This document shows positions 12,748 to 25,482 of a stretch of 64,000 nt of DNA, in pieces. The stretch is from Acanthochlamys bracteata (taxonomy: Eukaryota > Streptophyta > Magnoliopsida > Pandanales > Velloziaceae), in assembly GCA_019914995.1 (NCBI GenBank), contig CM034131.1, positions 5,364,501 to 5,428,500 on the forward strand. The letters are read 5' to 3'. The translations under genes and the position numbers were made by a program. Under the pieces are notes generated by a model. The model saw only the letters and a program-made list of their open reading frames with translations, was not told the origin of the DNA and ran no database searches. Each line of letters begins with the position of its first letter. Position 1 is the stretch's first letter.

Positions 12748-13085
12748 ACATATAAAAAGAATGTCAAACAACAGATATTCAACCACAATAACAATAAAAG
12801 ACATAATATGAATTGCAAACATAGTTTACTATAAGAATTACATAAGACTAGTTAACGTATATATTAGAAAAAATAGAGTACTAAAGAAAAGTAATAATTA
12901 TAAAAATACGTATAGTCAATCTAATACCAAAAAACTCCATAATAAAATGATATTATATTAAATACTTGTTAAGAACTCAAAATATTACATAGAAAAGATA
13001 GACACTTATAATTAGAAAGATTATATTGTAACATTATATATTTATGCCGCTTTATAATAAAATTCAAAGTATATATGCATGTGAA

Positions 13086-13345
13086 GGCTCCAAATTCAAA
13101 CTTGACCGTTAGATATGAATAACTATGAATTGAAAATATGATTACAAAATTTTGGCTCAGTCGAATCATAAATCAATCTTATCGGCTTCTTCATCAAATT
13201 GATAGAAAGGAAATTTCTAAAATATATATTGTCTTCTTTCTATTATTTTGATCAAAAAGTCGAATGAATATTGATTCGTGATCCGTTTGAGATAAAAATT
13301 TTCATATTTCCAACTCTTAATATTTCATATCGAACGGTGATAATT
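13086..13345. mobile_element. Long foldback (hairpin) element
   Basis: The left part (from about 13104, CCGTTAGATATGAATAAC, then TTTTGGCTCAGTCGAATCAT) is the approximate reverse complement of the right part (13250-13335, ending TTTCATATCGAACGGTGAT). The two arms are about 110 bp and imperfect, around a short centre near 13215. The arms share words with the foldback at 38233 (ACCGTTAGATAT, AAAATTT...CTCAATCGGATC). Outer limits are approximate. Confidence 0.58.
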
Positions 13346-13999
13346 ACAAAAAAATATTTCCTATATCTTTTTATTGGTACTTATTTTAACTCCGATTTTT
13401 ATCAAATTATAAAATTAATGTCTTAATTAAGAAAATAATATACTATATAATATAGCATTTTCACAAAAATTTTGAGCAAGATTTTAATAAATAATAAGAT
13501 GCATTTTGTTTATCTATTTTAGAAATTTTTTTTATTTAGAATGCTTAAAAATGCGCTTATGTATAATCATATAATATATTAATTATTTAATAAAAAGTAT
13601 TATTTATAGTATGTAATACTCTAATATTTATTAAAAATATTTTAACATAATAAGATACTATTATCTGTACTAAAGAAAAATATGCTACATAATTAATTAT
13701 AAAAAAAAGCTACATACTTTTTTATTTCGAGAGATTTCGAGAGAGAGTGAGAAATGAGAAAGACTGATAGAAAAAAGAGCAATAGGATTTATGAATTTTG
13801 TAAATTTGTTAAGTTATATGAACAAATATATTATTTCAAATCACGGACGAAAAAAATCTCGCACTGCTTGTTTGAAAAAGTATCATTTTGATACTTTTAT
13901 TTTAGAGCAAAATAAGCAGATTAGTTTGATTAAAAAATATGTATCGTTAAATAATGTAGATAAAACTAACTAAGTTAAAGTTCAGTGATTATCATAATT

Positions 14000-14860
14000 T
14001 ATCCGGCAAGTGCACGATTGTCGTCTACCTTATAGCAGATAATAAGTTGTTCCACAGAGATTGTTGTTAACTCTAATTCAAATTTTTAACTAACAAAATT
14101 GTGTTTGTAAAAGCTAATCAAAAGTGTACGATAGCTAAGAACGAAAAGTAATACACGGATTAAAAAAATAGTTATGTAAACAACTGAAATTTTAGAATCC
14201 ACCACTAATACTTCTAATTTAATCTTAAATAAATATGATAATAGATTATGATGATTGTGAAAACTTTGTACCTAACACTTTGGTCAAGTTCTTAGATACG
14301 ATTTTTAATTATGATTTTAACTTTGGTCCAATGTAAATTAGAAATTACTAACGATGCATTAGGTTCTGCAAAATCATAAATCATATAGTTACATTCATTT
14401 TGATCCAGTAAATATTAACTACAGTTATTAATCCTGTAATTTGTAAATTATGCTCCGACTGGTCCTCGCAAATACAATTAATATAATAACTTAGATATCA
14501 AACTCAATGCTAATCATGCATATAAATTTAACATATAAACATCTTTTCAAACAAGAATTAACAACTCACATAAAATCAACAATCCATACATCACATAATA
14601 TTCAAGAAATAAATCAAATTTATTAGGATTTCATCATAGCTCTAGTTTAGAAAATTTAGCCACTCATATTAATACACACAATAATATTGTATGATAAAAT
14701 ATAAGGAAAAGAAAAAAAAATAAATTTCAAGAATTTTTGGTCTCTCATCTAATCTTTTTTCCGTCTTTCGTTCAGCTCTTTTTAGGTTTCCCGTCGGCTC
14801 TCCGTTGGCTCCTCTCGCTGGATCTCAATCCCCCCTTTCTATAATTAAACTTTCTTCCAC
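14000..14860. mobile_element. Possible LTR remnant
   Basis: The text at 14002-14065 (CCGGCAAGTGCACGATTGTCG, then TTGTTCCACAGAGATTG) recalls the CGGCAAGTGCACC...CCCACAGGGA signature found in many plant Ty3/gypsy LTRs. No partner LTR, primer site or coding region is visible and ends were not found. 14700-14850 is CT-rich with TCTCTC runs and a C6 run. This is a weak assignment by signature only. Confidence 0.35.
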
Positions 14861-15380
14861 AAAATTAGAAAAAAATCTTCAGAATTTTTGGATTAAATTT
14901 GATGCTAGATTTGATTATTGTTCATCCATCCCATGATTAGCTTTTTTTTTTCTTAATAAAATGATAAGATCATTATATTAGAAAATACGTGGGATTTAAA
15001 TGGGCCAGCTTCTTGTTGATATATAATATTTTCTTGCATTTCTTTTGTAATTTATTTTTTTATTCACCTATGCTTCAAAAAATAAATTAAATTAAATTAA
15101 TTTATATTACCAATAGAATTTTAATAAAAATATAATATTTATTATAACAATAAGATATAATAAATATGTATCATTATACATCATTAGACACATATTTTAC
15201 TATTAAGTGCTTTTTTACAAAATCTTCAAAATGGTATTCCCAATTGCCTTCATTTAACTCGGGGTTGGCAAGTCTCATTTGACATGTATTTCTGGTGTCT
15301 GGCGTTCCAGTTTGCACAGCGGATCCAAATTCAAGAGTCATGGAATTAGATGAGTCCGAGATGATGAGGGGTTTAAGTGG
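14861..15380. other. Spacer upstream of second FQR gene
   Basis: AT-rich DNA with no gene seen. The last 150 bp, from about 15240, are less AT-rich and grade into the promoter. The word CATGGAAT at 15340 recurs near 6012 in the pseudogene's upstream region, which suggests that the duplicated unit began at least this far upstream. Confidence 0.45.
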
Positions 15381-15381
15381 T

Positions 15382-15470
15382 TGACGTCGCCATTCGCGAA
15401 TTAGGATTCACCTTAATTAATCTTACAATAGAAAGTCAACCAATCAATTCCCCTAATTTGGCTATATAAA
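15382..15470 (+). promoter_or_regulatory. Promoter of second FQR gene
   Basis: A TATA box CTATATAAA lies at 15462-15470, 125 bp before the ATG. CCAATCAAT at 15440 is a CAAT-like box. TGACGTC at 15382-15388 contains the TGACG core bound by TGA-type bZIP factors. The Arabidopsis homologue FQR1 is known as a primary auxin-response gene; regulation through this site is an inference. Confidence 0.65.
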
Positions 15471-15594
15471 CCCCCACAACCACACAACTATCCATCTAAC
15501 AAAGCATCTTCTCTAACTCCTCTCTATTTTGTTTTCTCTGTTTCATTTTTCCATTCTTATTTTTTGAATTCCAAGCAGCTAGCCGAGATCTGTA

Positions 15595-17317
15595 ATGGCT
15601 CCGACCAAGGTCTACATTGTGTAAGTATCACAGAATCATCTACTAAGATCTTTACATTTTCGTTTCTCATCGCTGATCATCATTTAATCAAGCTCAATTG
15701 TTATGTTTCAAGAATTCTGATCGGGCTTGTTATTTTAATGTTGCATTTTATCGTTTAGCTGATCTTAACCAGTGATAGTTTTTATTTCTTTTTCCTTTCT
15801 ACTCTTAGATAGTTTAATCATTGAGAAATTTCTAAATAATTGTGGACACGTTCATATTATCTATATTGAATATATGAGATTCTTCTCGAAGGCCATAACA
15901 ATTTTCTTTGTTTTTTTACTCTTGATGCTGCCCTGGGATTGTACTGATTGCACATAGTTGATGTTACGATTAGGATGTGTACATATGCTTGACTGCTTGC
16001 TTTTATAAGCTTATCAAGACTTGCGATTATATTAGAATCTGGACTTTAGTTGTAAAGTTATATGTCATGACCCTCTTGAACTGTATTAAGATTGGAAATT
16101 TTAATTGCTTTTACCAGATATTACTCCATGTATGGACATATAGCAAAGCTAGCAGAAGAAATTAAGAAGGGAGCTTCGTCTGTTGAAGGAGTGGAAGTTA
16201 AGCTATGGCAGGTTTGTGCCAATCTCATCCAAAGTTTTCTTGTCCATTCTGTCTAATTGGGATTTTGGTTAACCTAACTACATAGGATGAACGATACGTT
16301 TACGACATTATATTTTCTCTCTGTGGTGTCTTCGTAGATCCACCTGGTGAGATGAAGATTTGCTCTTGATTTTATCTATTGGTTCTTTTGTAAATTGTAG
16401 CAATTTTTCTGTGGATTATGTTCAAAAGTCTTACAGAGATCCTATCACTATATTTGCTTTTTGAATATCGTATTCTTCAAAATGATCTACAGTAGCTCAA
16501 TTAAGTAGCCTTCCCCTTAAGAATCTAAGTAGTCAATTCTTTAGTGACACTCTCTGTTATCTACTTGCTGGTATTTGAGCATTCTTTTCATGATGATAAA
16601 CATAAGAGGAAGCATCACTTGTTTCAAACTATTCAACTTGACTGTGTTAATCCTATTAGCAGATGGAAACAACTGATTATAAGAGTACTTTGATTTCAGG
16701 TTCCTGAAACCCTTCCTGAGGAGGTCCTTCAAAAGATGTATGCCGCGCCTAAAGGTGATGCGCCAATCATCACTCCTAATGACCTTACTCAGGCTGATGG
16801 TATTCTCTTCGGTTTCCCAACTAGATTTGGTATGATGCCTGCACAAATGAAATCCTTCTTTGATGCTACTGGACAACTCTGGCAATCCGGGGCACTTGCT
16901 GGTAAGCCTGCTGGATTTTTCTTCAGCACTGGTACCCAAGGAGGAGGACAAGAAACTACTGCGTAAGTTCACTTAAACCGAACTTATATGACTGCAGTTA
17001 GCATCTATCAGAATGTTTGCAAACTTTGCCTTCATTTTCAGAAAATTAGAAGTTCATTCTAATCTGCTACTTAATTTTGCAGTTTGACTGCCATCACCCA
17101 GCTGGCTCACCATGGAATGATATTCGTGCCGAATGGCTATACTTTTGGCAGTGGGATGTTTGAGATGGGTGTGATCAAGGGTGGCAGCCCGTACGGATCA
17201 GGAACCTATGCAGGCGCTGACGGGTCCAGGCAGCCTAGTGAACTTGAACTGCAGCAGGCTGCGCACCAGGGCAAATACTTTGCAGGCATCGCGAAGAAGC
17301 TCAAGGGTTCCTTTTAA
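15595..17317 (+). CDS. NAD(P)H:quinone oxidoreductase, FQR1-like (205 aa)
   Basis: An intact gene of four exons: 15595-15620, 16118-16211, 16700-16962 and 17083-17317. All introns are GT-AG and the joined length is 618 nt. Members of the WrbA/FQR1 family bind FMN and reduce quinones with two electrons from NAD(P)H, which avoids semiquinone radicals. They are soluble or plasma-membrane-associated. Residues 10-16 (YYSMYGH) form the FMN phosphate loop, 78-86 (GFPTRFGMM) and 116-127 ([12 protein letters not shown]) line the flavin site, and the HHGM and GGSPYG segments follow. The length equals the family norm. The start gives the usual [11 protein letters not shown] opening and lies just after a CT-rich leader. 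A paralogue starts 510 bp downstream and a dead copy lies upstream. An AATAAA at 17452 may serve polyadenylation. Function is by homology; expression is unknown. Confidence 0.96.
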
Positions 17318-17451
17318 TTGGCATGTGCATATATATTTGCTTCTTTCCTTTTTTTTGTTAATATATGTATGTATGTATTTTTACTTTTGATATGTACTTT
17401 TGAAAATTCTGCATAAGTTACTTTTGAGCATGTACCAGATGATATATACCG

Positions 17452-17457
17452 AATAAA
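17452..17457 (+). terminator. Candidate polyadenylation signal
   Basis: AATAAA lies 135 bp after the stop codon of the second FQR gene, in a T-rich 3' region and before the TATA box of the third gene. The position is reasonable, but plant signals are degenerate, so this is tentative. Confidence 0.45.
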
Positions 17458-17672
17458 TATTCTTTAGGTTATTGTTTATCATAATGTTTGTCTCTATTGT
17501 GCTTATGTTCTTTGCTTGAAATTGAAATTTTGTAGACTGGTTTATTTAAGAAAATTTGGCAGAGGTGTAGACTGTGTTGTTAGAAGAGTTGCTATTACTT
17601 CTGTACAAAATTATGCTTATTGGTAAGTGTCTGCTGTGCAATTTTACATTACCAGCCAGATCCAAACACAAG

Positions 17673-17720
17673 CGTCACGCTTCGAGTCATCTCTTAACTG
17701 TTGGATCTGTATATATAAAT
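17673..17720 (+). promoter_or_regulatory. Promoter of third FQR gene
   Basis: TATATATAAAT at 17710-17720 is a strong TATA box 108 bp before the ATG. CGTCACG at 17673 is a TGACG core in reverse orientation, echoing the TGACGTC upstream of the second gene. The promoter sits in a compact 510-bp intergenic space behind the second gene. Confidence 0.62.
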
Positions 17721-17827
17721 ACCTCACCCATTCACATCTTCGAGGTTCCTCTGTTTCTTTACTCCCTGTTTCATTTTTAATTCTTCTTCCTAATAAAAGT
17801 TAAAACTCGAAGCAGCAGCGATCTACA

Positions 17828-20800
17828 ATGGCGACCAAGGTCTACATAGTGTAAGTGTTGAATCTTCTGACGAGTTTCTCGATCTTGAGTTTATTTTTCT
17901 GCACAAATCGAATCTGATTTGCTATATATCAAGGATTTTGTTTCAGTTCTTATTAATCACTGATTCACTGCTACGGATCTGATCTGTCGCAACATTAAAT
18001 CATCAAAATAATCCAGATTTTTTTAGAAATCTCTGCGTGTTCACTTGATGCTCATTGGTTCTTTTTTGCCTTGAGATTTTACTGCAGATTCTGTTCTGGT
18101 TTGTGGAATTCGTGGTGATCGCCTAACTGATCGTAATCAATGATAGTTTAGTTTTTCCTTTTCTTTCTTGCTCTGATCGTAAGAATGTGATTGTTAGCTG
18201 ATCGTAACTGTAGTTAATTTTTTACACGTTCTTCTGGTCTATTTCAAATAACTTCGGTATTTTCGCATCTGCATTATATCTTTTATAATTGTCAGCCTAC
18301 GAATAATTTTAGTTATTTGTGAACATAGCAGTTCTCGCTGGTGTCTGATTAGCATACCAAGTTTATTTATCATTTACTTTCTTGTAATGCTTAGATTTAG
18401 TCTAGGGAGTTTCTGTTTGAATGCATTTAAATTCTTATTCATTGTAATGCTTTTTTAAGAATGACGATGTGGTTTACCTTTACTCTGTTGGAGATCTTGT
18501 GTAATAGCTCTACCATTGCTCCCAGAGTGTATGTTGATATGTTCTAGTTCCCTTACCATCTTTGAATTAATGATGTTTAACCAAAAATCCAAACTCTAGT
18601 AAGATCATTGGAGACATCTTCCTGGCTTCTTCTTTGTTTGACACTCTAGTCAACTATATAAACCTTCTTGGTTTTTTGGTTCTTCTGATTTTCACTGCTC
18701 GGAGGAGTACTTCTGAACTCAACAAATGCACTGGCATATTAAATGATATGTTAAGTTGATGGAGCTCTTTTTTCTGGTGGGAAGACAAATTTTGAGTTCC
18801 CTCTGCTGTAATTTATACTGAGCTTTTGCTCCAATTTAATTTATTTTGTAATATTAGATGGATGTTGCGAGCTTGCAATAACCAGTAATAGTAATCATGC
18901 TGGAGGAGTTCCTTCAATATCCATTAAGAATATGTGCTTCTTTAACTTTCCGAAACATATTGGCTAGAGCATTGGTAGTTAGGGTGCTGCAAAAAAGTGG
19001 AAACACAATACCTTTTCTATTGCTGCCCAGACTCCCAGTAAAGTAGGAAAAGATACTTGTATCTCTAGCTATCTCTTAGCTTTAAGGTGTGGGCAGAGAT
19101 CATGGACCATAAGGATGATAGGCACTTACATCTAAGTTATGGAGCTTCCAGGAAGTTTGGCTGACATGGAAAGCTCACCTCTATGCCCCTATCTCAACTG
19201 TCTTCTATTAACAGGTACTTGGCTCTTTTGTTGCCATCTTATGCCTGAGTTCATTCTTCAATGTGGACGGGTTGTCAGAACTGCCATTTCTTCCATGTAT
19301 TTCTACCAATGTCATTCTTCCTTGAAAATAGTTAGGAAGTTGCTGTTTGGCTTCTCATAATCCCACTTTCATAGTTATACTTTTGCAGAAGTCTTTGGTT
19401 GTATTTTCATACTTCCAATATTTATCAGGTAGCTATTGTTGATGGGGGTTGTAGTTAGAAGAAGTTCAGGAAGGTACTTACCAGCTGCTCTCATGGATAT
19501 CCAAATGTATGTCCTACAGACAATTAGTCTTTTAAGATCAATAGTCGGGTAATTGGCTCTTGTCAGTCATATGGTTTAATCATAATCTATAGAAGGTCCA
19601 ACATCACAGTTCTTTTCATCTTATTGATTTGTATACGAATCTTCATCCTGAGACACCAAAAGTAAATGGACAGACCAATTTGTAACACTAATCAAGTTTG
19701 AATAGCTAATAGATTACTTTTGCATCCTGAAAATGCATGAATCAGAAGATAGATGCAAGCAAATACTTGAATTAGTATCACTTGTACTTAACTTCTATTA
19801 GAAAAATATAAGTAAACTTTTATAGTTTGTGAAGTTCTTTTAACTGGCCACGTTATGAGTAAATAGTTAATGTTTTTCTTGTGTACTTGCAATTAGGAGC
19901 TTTTAGTTATTTTAGTTTTACATAATGAAAACATCACGTCTTAGTAGCTGATTTTACTTTTTAATTCTGATTTTATTCTTGAGCCTGTTTGGAATTATAC
20001 TAGCAGCTCCCACTGAATTTTGTGTTTATGATGTGCATTGCCTTCACATGTTTGTTTCCCTCAGCTTATGGCTGTAAATTTCTATTAGAGACAGTATTGT
20101 TTCACATGACTTCTAGTGTGATATTTGCATTTTCTCCCTCTTGAACTCTACTTAAGAAACGTTTGATTGCTTTCACCAGATATTACTCCATGTATGGACA
20201 TGTTGCGAAGCTAGCAGAAGAAATTAAGAAGGGAGCTTCATCTGTTGAGGGAGTGGAAGTTAAGCTATGGCAGGTCTGATCCACATTTCTTCTTGTCCAT
20301 TCTCTCTATTAGGGAGTTTGGTTGACCTCAATACACAAGATGAAATTATCCTCTATGTCATGATATTTCTTTTTGAACGTGATCTCTTTGTAGTCCCACC
20401 TGGTGAGATGAAGATTTGGTTGTTCTTCTTGTTGTTTGTTGAGATCTTTATAAGTTTGACCTTCTTAATGAGTGTGAGGTATGCATAGTAGAGGACATAT
20501 ACATGGTCATGCTGTGTGTTTCTGGAATCCTACCCTTTAAATGCTATTCTTTTGTGGTAGTACTCACACTTGCAAATCTATTATGTATATTAGTTTTTGT
20601 TTTTCTTTTCTTCTTAGTTGGCAGTTCAAGATTTTTTGAAGTACACCTTCTTTGATTGTGTGTCAGTGGTTCACTTCTTGTATCCGTAAGGGTGATAAAT
20701 GTGGGTCAATATAATTGCTACTTATTTCCTCATCATATTATCATGTATCCCTGTTGTTATTATGAAATAATACTTTTTTGTAGATGCATTTCACTTCTTT

Positions 20801-22534
20801 CTCCCGACTTTTTCAGCTAACTTCAAATTTGGCGTTCTTCCAAATTAATCTGATGCCATAATCCTATAACTTTATTTTAGTTAACATGTAAGTTTTTGTT
20901 GATTTACTCTTCATTGTCATTGTTCCTTATATGTCTTCAAATTTCTATTTCATGTATCTCTTAAAAGTGCAATGAGAATAAATATAAATTGACAATCTAC
21001 CTTTCTTAAGCTAGTTTACTTAATTAAGTTAATCCTAGTATCTGATGAAAAAATCATTAATAAAATGTTGACTACAGGTTCCTGAAACTCTTTCTGACGA
21101 GATACTTGGAAAGATGGGTGCACCACCTAAGAGTGATGTGCCAATCATCACACCTAATGATCTTACTGAGGCCGATGGTCTTATCTTTGGTTTCCCAACT
21201 AGATTTGGTATGATGGCTGCTCAATTCAAGGCTTTTCTTGATGCTACTGGTGGACTCTGGAGAACCCAGGCACTTGCCGGGAAGCCTGCTGGAATCTTCT
21301 TCAGCACTGGATCCCAAGGTGGTGGACAAGAAACTACTGCGTAAGTCCAATTCAACTGCAATACTAATGAGCCATAACTAGAATGGACATGTAGATATGT
21401 AATCTAAGAGAGGAGTGCGTCTACATAAATTTCTTGGCAGATTCCGATTTTTGATGCATCTATTGATGCTCTGCTGTGTGCTTATGAACACACGTGATGC
21501 CCTTGGACAGTCTATGCGGTATCATATATCATTTAGAAAGCTGTGTGGGCAGAATAGATTCTCTTAGCTATCTTATCCAATGTGTCATAAATCTTTGCAT
21601 TGAAACATTCATAATCAAAGCACATGCTTACAAGTAGAGCACTAAGGATTTTACAAACTAAGGCTGTAGGGTCTTTTTCTGATTTTCTTATGAATTTCTT
21701 TCTACATTTTGCTGAACATTGCTTCCTTTATCCTAATACTGTAGTTCACAAATGCTCTAATCTGTTTGTTTTCTTAATATATTAGCTTGAGCAGCATCAA
21801 AAAACCTATATGAAAAATATCTTCCAGCGTTTTATATACTTTTCTTGTTTTGATTTCTTTAACAAGCTTCTAGATTTGTAGGCATGCATCTAACAGCAAC
21901 AAGACTGTTGTCCAGTCAACGTAGCAAGGTCCAGGACCTTTGCACTCAATTTTATGATATGGGTTTTGAAGGAATTTTTATAAACTAATTGGTCATAGTC
22001 TTATATAAGAACATTGTACTATGTAGGAACATATATTTGCATAATAAGCTTAATTTTGATTCAGTCGTTTTCATTTATGCTTAGAAAGGAAAAGATAGTA
22101 GACAATTGGTTTTATATATAGTAGGAATCAATAACATATATGTAATTAGCAAGTCCAAGAGGAATTTCATGTACCAACTCCTGTAACAGAACACTTGGAT
22201 AAGTTAACATCTACAAGCTGCAACAGCTTCACTTGACTAGAGGATTTCTAGGATGCTTGCAAACTGCAATCTTGGAGTTCATTCTAATTTGCTACTTTGC
22301 AGTTTGACGGCCGTAACCCAGTTGGTTCACCATGGGATGATTTTTGTGCCAATTGGCTATACCTTTGGTGCTGGAATGTTTGAGATGAGCCAGGTCAAGG
22401 GTGGCAGCCCATATGGAGCTGGCACCTATGCAGGGGATGGTACCCGGATGCCTACCCCACTTGAACTGGAACAGGCTTTGCACCAGGGCAGATACTTCGC
22501 GACCATTGCCAAGAAATTCAAAGGTTCCTCTTGA
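17828..22534 (+). CDS. NAD(P)H:quinone oxidoreductase, FQR1-like (203 aa)
   Basis: An intact gene with exons 17828-17850, 20180-20273, 21078-21340 and 22303-22534, 612 nt joined. Exons 2 and 3 have exactly the same lengths (94 and 263 nt) and phases as in the neighbouring paralogue. The protein starts [15 protein letters not shown]; the FMN phosphate loop is at residues 8-14, [12 protein letters not shown] at 76-87, and [12 protein letters not shown] at 114-125. It should reduce quinones with NAD(P)H and FMN, as FQR1 does. It is closer to the canonical FQR1 sequence than its neighbour ([29 protein letters not shown]), whereas the neighbour has [15 protein letters not shown] and PNGYTFGSG. Introns are much longer here (2329, 804 and 962 bp). 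An LTR is inserted 308 bp past the stop. Confidence 0.96.
17851..20179 (+). other. Long first intron of third FQR gene
   Basis: This 2329-bp GT-AG intron begins GTAAGTGTTG and ends TTTCACCAG. Parts (about 19020-19700) match the relic of intron 1 upstream of the LTR in the pseudogene copy, while the second gene's first intron is only 497 bp. Open frames inside it (for example 19139-19360) are not genes. Confidence 0.8.
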
Positions 22535-22842
22535 TCCAGATATCCTGAAATGCAGCATGCCTGCTATTTTTCGTTTCATGCATAGTTTCCGGGACTCTTG
22601 ATATTGTTGATTTCTCAGCCATCAGGTTATGAAATAATTGTGGGCTTTGGTGACTCCTCTAACGTATCAGCTATGTATTTATGTTCCATGTGATATGTTT
22701 GGTGCCTCTGTCACTCGGATCTGTTGCCATTGCACTCTACCCTCTGATGCATGAATATGGAAGATGTGTTTGCAACTTTCTGTACTGGAATGATTTATTG
22801 AGTTAAAATGTTTCTTGTCCGTTAGTGTTATGGATTTTTTTG

Positions 22843-25135
22843 TGTTGGAATTCCAAGATTGTTTTTAATGATAACAAAAATTAAGAATTATAATTTATGA
22901 TTATATAGACTAATGATTTAAATTAAATTGTGCAGAATTGAAAGTATAAATTTTTTCTAATAAATAGTCATAATTCAGCCAGTTATTTTATAGAACATTT
23001 TACATCGGGCGCAAGAAAAAATCGGCTGTTCTAGGGATATTTTCAACAGTTGTCGAAAATCCTGTAGGTTCTAATCTTTTTCCTGCTTGGAAATAGGGTA
23101 TGTATTCTCTTACATAAGTAATGTGCGTGTAATCATGAAACAACAGAGCGATCGATCAAAGCGAAATGGAAGAAGTTTTATGAAAAGCAGTAAGTAGATT
23201 GTCACGATCCTGATCCAAGAGAAAGTGATCTCTTGCAGATTTCAGAGCAGATTCGATTGTGATGCAAATTCGATTTGAGCATTATATTTATACCGGAGGT
23301 GTAACAACATGCACATAACAATTTTGACTAAAGAGTTCATCAAATTATGATCTACAGAAGCTCAGAAAATTTATAAAATATTGGAAGAAAATTCAGAAAC
23401 ATAAATTGTAGAAAATCAGACAACACTAAAACCTATTTTCAGAAGAAGTTTGATCAAAATTTTCTCATCCATTTGAAGCCAAATTTTGAGGACATATAGA
23501 ACATCATATCCACTATCATTTCACATCAAGTACACCAATAAATTGCAACAAATGAATGTCAAGAACACAATGCTAAAATGTCATCAGAATCATTCAGTCA
23601 GCATGCCAGATTTTAATTCAGGATTTGAATGTCGACTTTTATTTTAAAAAAATTTCAAGGATCTAGTAACATGAAGTATACATACACTTGATCCACCATA
23701 GTGCTACGACGATACATCACAATAACCTACTATATGAAGCAACTACACAAAATGATCTAAATAAATGAAGCTGACCGAAGAACACTTTAAAAAGAGCTTT
23801 CATACAAGATTCATAAGATTGAATCAAACAACATTGAATATCATAGTTGATTTTACTGGAACACTAAATGATAATAGAATTCAAATTATTAGCATTCTTA
23901 ATTGAAAAATCAAGTTTATACTTTGTACCTCACAGAAAGAAGTTAACCTGAAATCATATTGGAGCCAATTAATTCCTCTAGAAAACATCACCTGACTGAT
24001 CGATAAACTAAGAAGAAAAATTCGAAGTTGAACTTGAGCTACTTGATCATATCATCATATTTATACTGGGTGCCAATACAATGAAGAAAAAATACACTAC
24101 AGAAGAAAAAAGAGAAGCACAAGCAAAAACAATTGAATTACTGACAAGCTCATTTAATGTTACAAAAGAAAAATCAAATCAAGCTATATCAGCAAAATAA
24201 TTAATGGAAGATCTAGTTGATATTCTACTTACTTCTATCAAAATCTAACTATTGAAGACCCAATTGATAGAACCCGATTGATAGCGGTGTGTAAATTTAA
24301 GTTGACATTACTGTAGTAGGCATAGAAGAGAACGGAAGAACTTCCTTTCTTTAGGAGATTAGAAAATTCTGCAGCTGGAAAAGAGAAAAATATAAGAGAG
24401 AAAAAAAGAGAAAAATAAGTATAGAGGGAGAGATACTACTGAGCAAAAATAGAGCCACATACACAAGACAAAGCTTACATAGAGCAAAAATATCTCTCAC
24501 TTAACCTCACTGCCTGAGTTTTACCTAGATACATCTTTGGCATTTCTTTTGATCCTCTTTTTATTTTACTAAACTAAAATTCAATCTTGTTAGAGAGATC
24601 CTGTATTTTAAAGTTACTTATAACAAACATATTCGGTGAAAAGAGTTTGGCTAAACCTTATCGGTTATGCTAGTCTTGTAAGAAACTATATATTTGCATA
24701 AGGCCTTGGTTAAGGCTTGTGAGTTAGCAGCGGGAGAGACTTGTAAGTCTACTAGACTGTTGGTGGTTCATCTCGAGAAAAAAATCGGTTAAGGCTAATA
24801 GTGTTTGGCTAAATACATTATTTTGGTATTGTAGTAACTTGACAAGGATTAGTAAAATTCACTCTTAACGAGTAATGGCCGTGGATATAGGTAAAATTAT
24901 TTATCGAACCACGTAAATTCTGGGTGTTTATGTGTTGAATAATTTTCTTATATTGCTTGTACTTGAATTAAACAGAGAATACTAAATAGAAAATTTATTT
25001 ACGTCCAGTCGATTATAGTGCTATTATTTTGTAAGAAATTAAGTTTTGTTCAGTTAGAAATATTGCATTAAATTTTTAACTATCAACTCAATTCAATCCT
25101 TTTCTGTTGAGTTGGTTGTGCAGGTTTGACCAACA
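22843..25135 (+). mobile_element. Solo LTR, SIRE/Maximus-like copia (2.3 kb)
   Basis: It begins TGTTGGAATTCCAAGATTG and ends GTGCAGGTTTGACCAACA. The flanks are TTTTG on the left and ATTTG on the right, a 4/5 match consistent with a 5-bp target duplication. Near its 3' end it has CCGTGGATATAGGTAAAATT then CGAACCACGTAAA, a diverged copy of the block seen in the LTR at 3770. No internal coding region is present. It inserted 0.3 kb downstream of the third quinone reductase gene. Confidence 0.78.
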
Positions 25136-25482
25136 ATTTGCTTTGGTTACTCACACATGCATGATAAAGTTTGGGATACTATGATTATAACTGTAAATCA
25201 CTGCAGTTGAATTTTTGCTTTATCGGCATACATACTTATGTATATGAAATGGGAGTGGAAAATTGTAATAGTTTCAGAAGGAAGTCTTCTCTTATATTTG
25301 TCTCTTCCCTAAGTCTGAATTGATACTGGCTTCAAGTTTGGGAATTGAGCTTGTGGGTGTCGTATGATATCAGCCTTTACTTGGTTGGTTTTCATTTAAT
25401 TGGACTTGGGTTTTATTTGAAAGAAAACAATCTCAGACTGTTCTCGTACAAAACTGTAGGAAGGTGAAATTTTGCATCACAG
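25136..25482. other. Spacer, nothing recognised
   Basis: About 350 bp of unique-looking sequence continuing the 3' flank of the FQR array. No gene seen. Confidence 0.5.

Noticed and set aside
21072..21350. Minus-strand open frames opposite FQR exon 3 (also 16541-16972 and 9175-9429)
   Set aside because: They are antisense shadows of exon 3 in all three paralogues, preserved because the coding strand is conserved.
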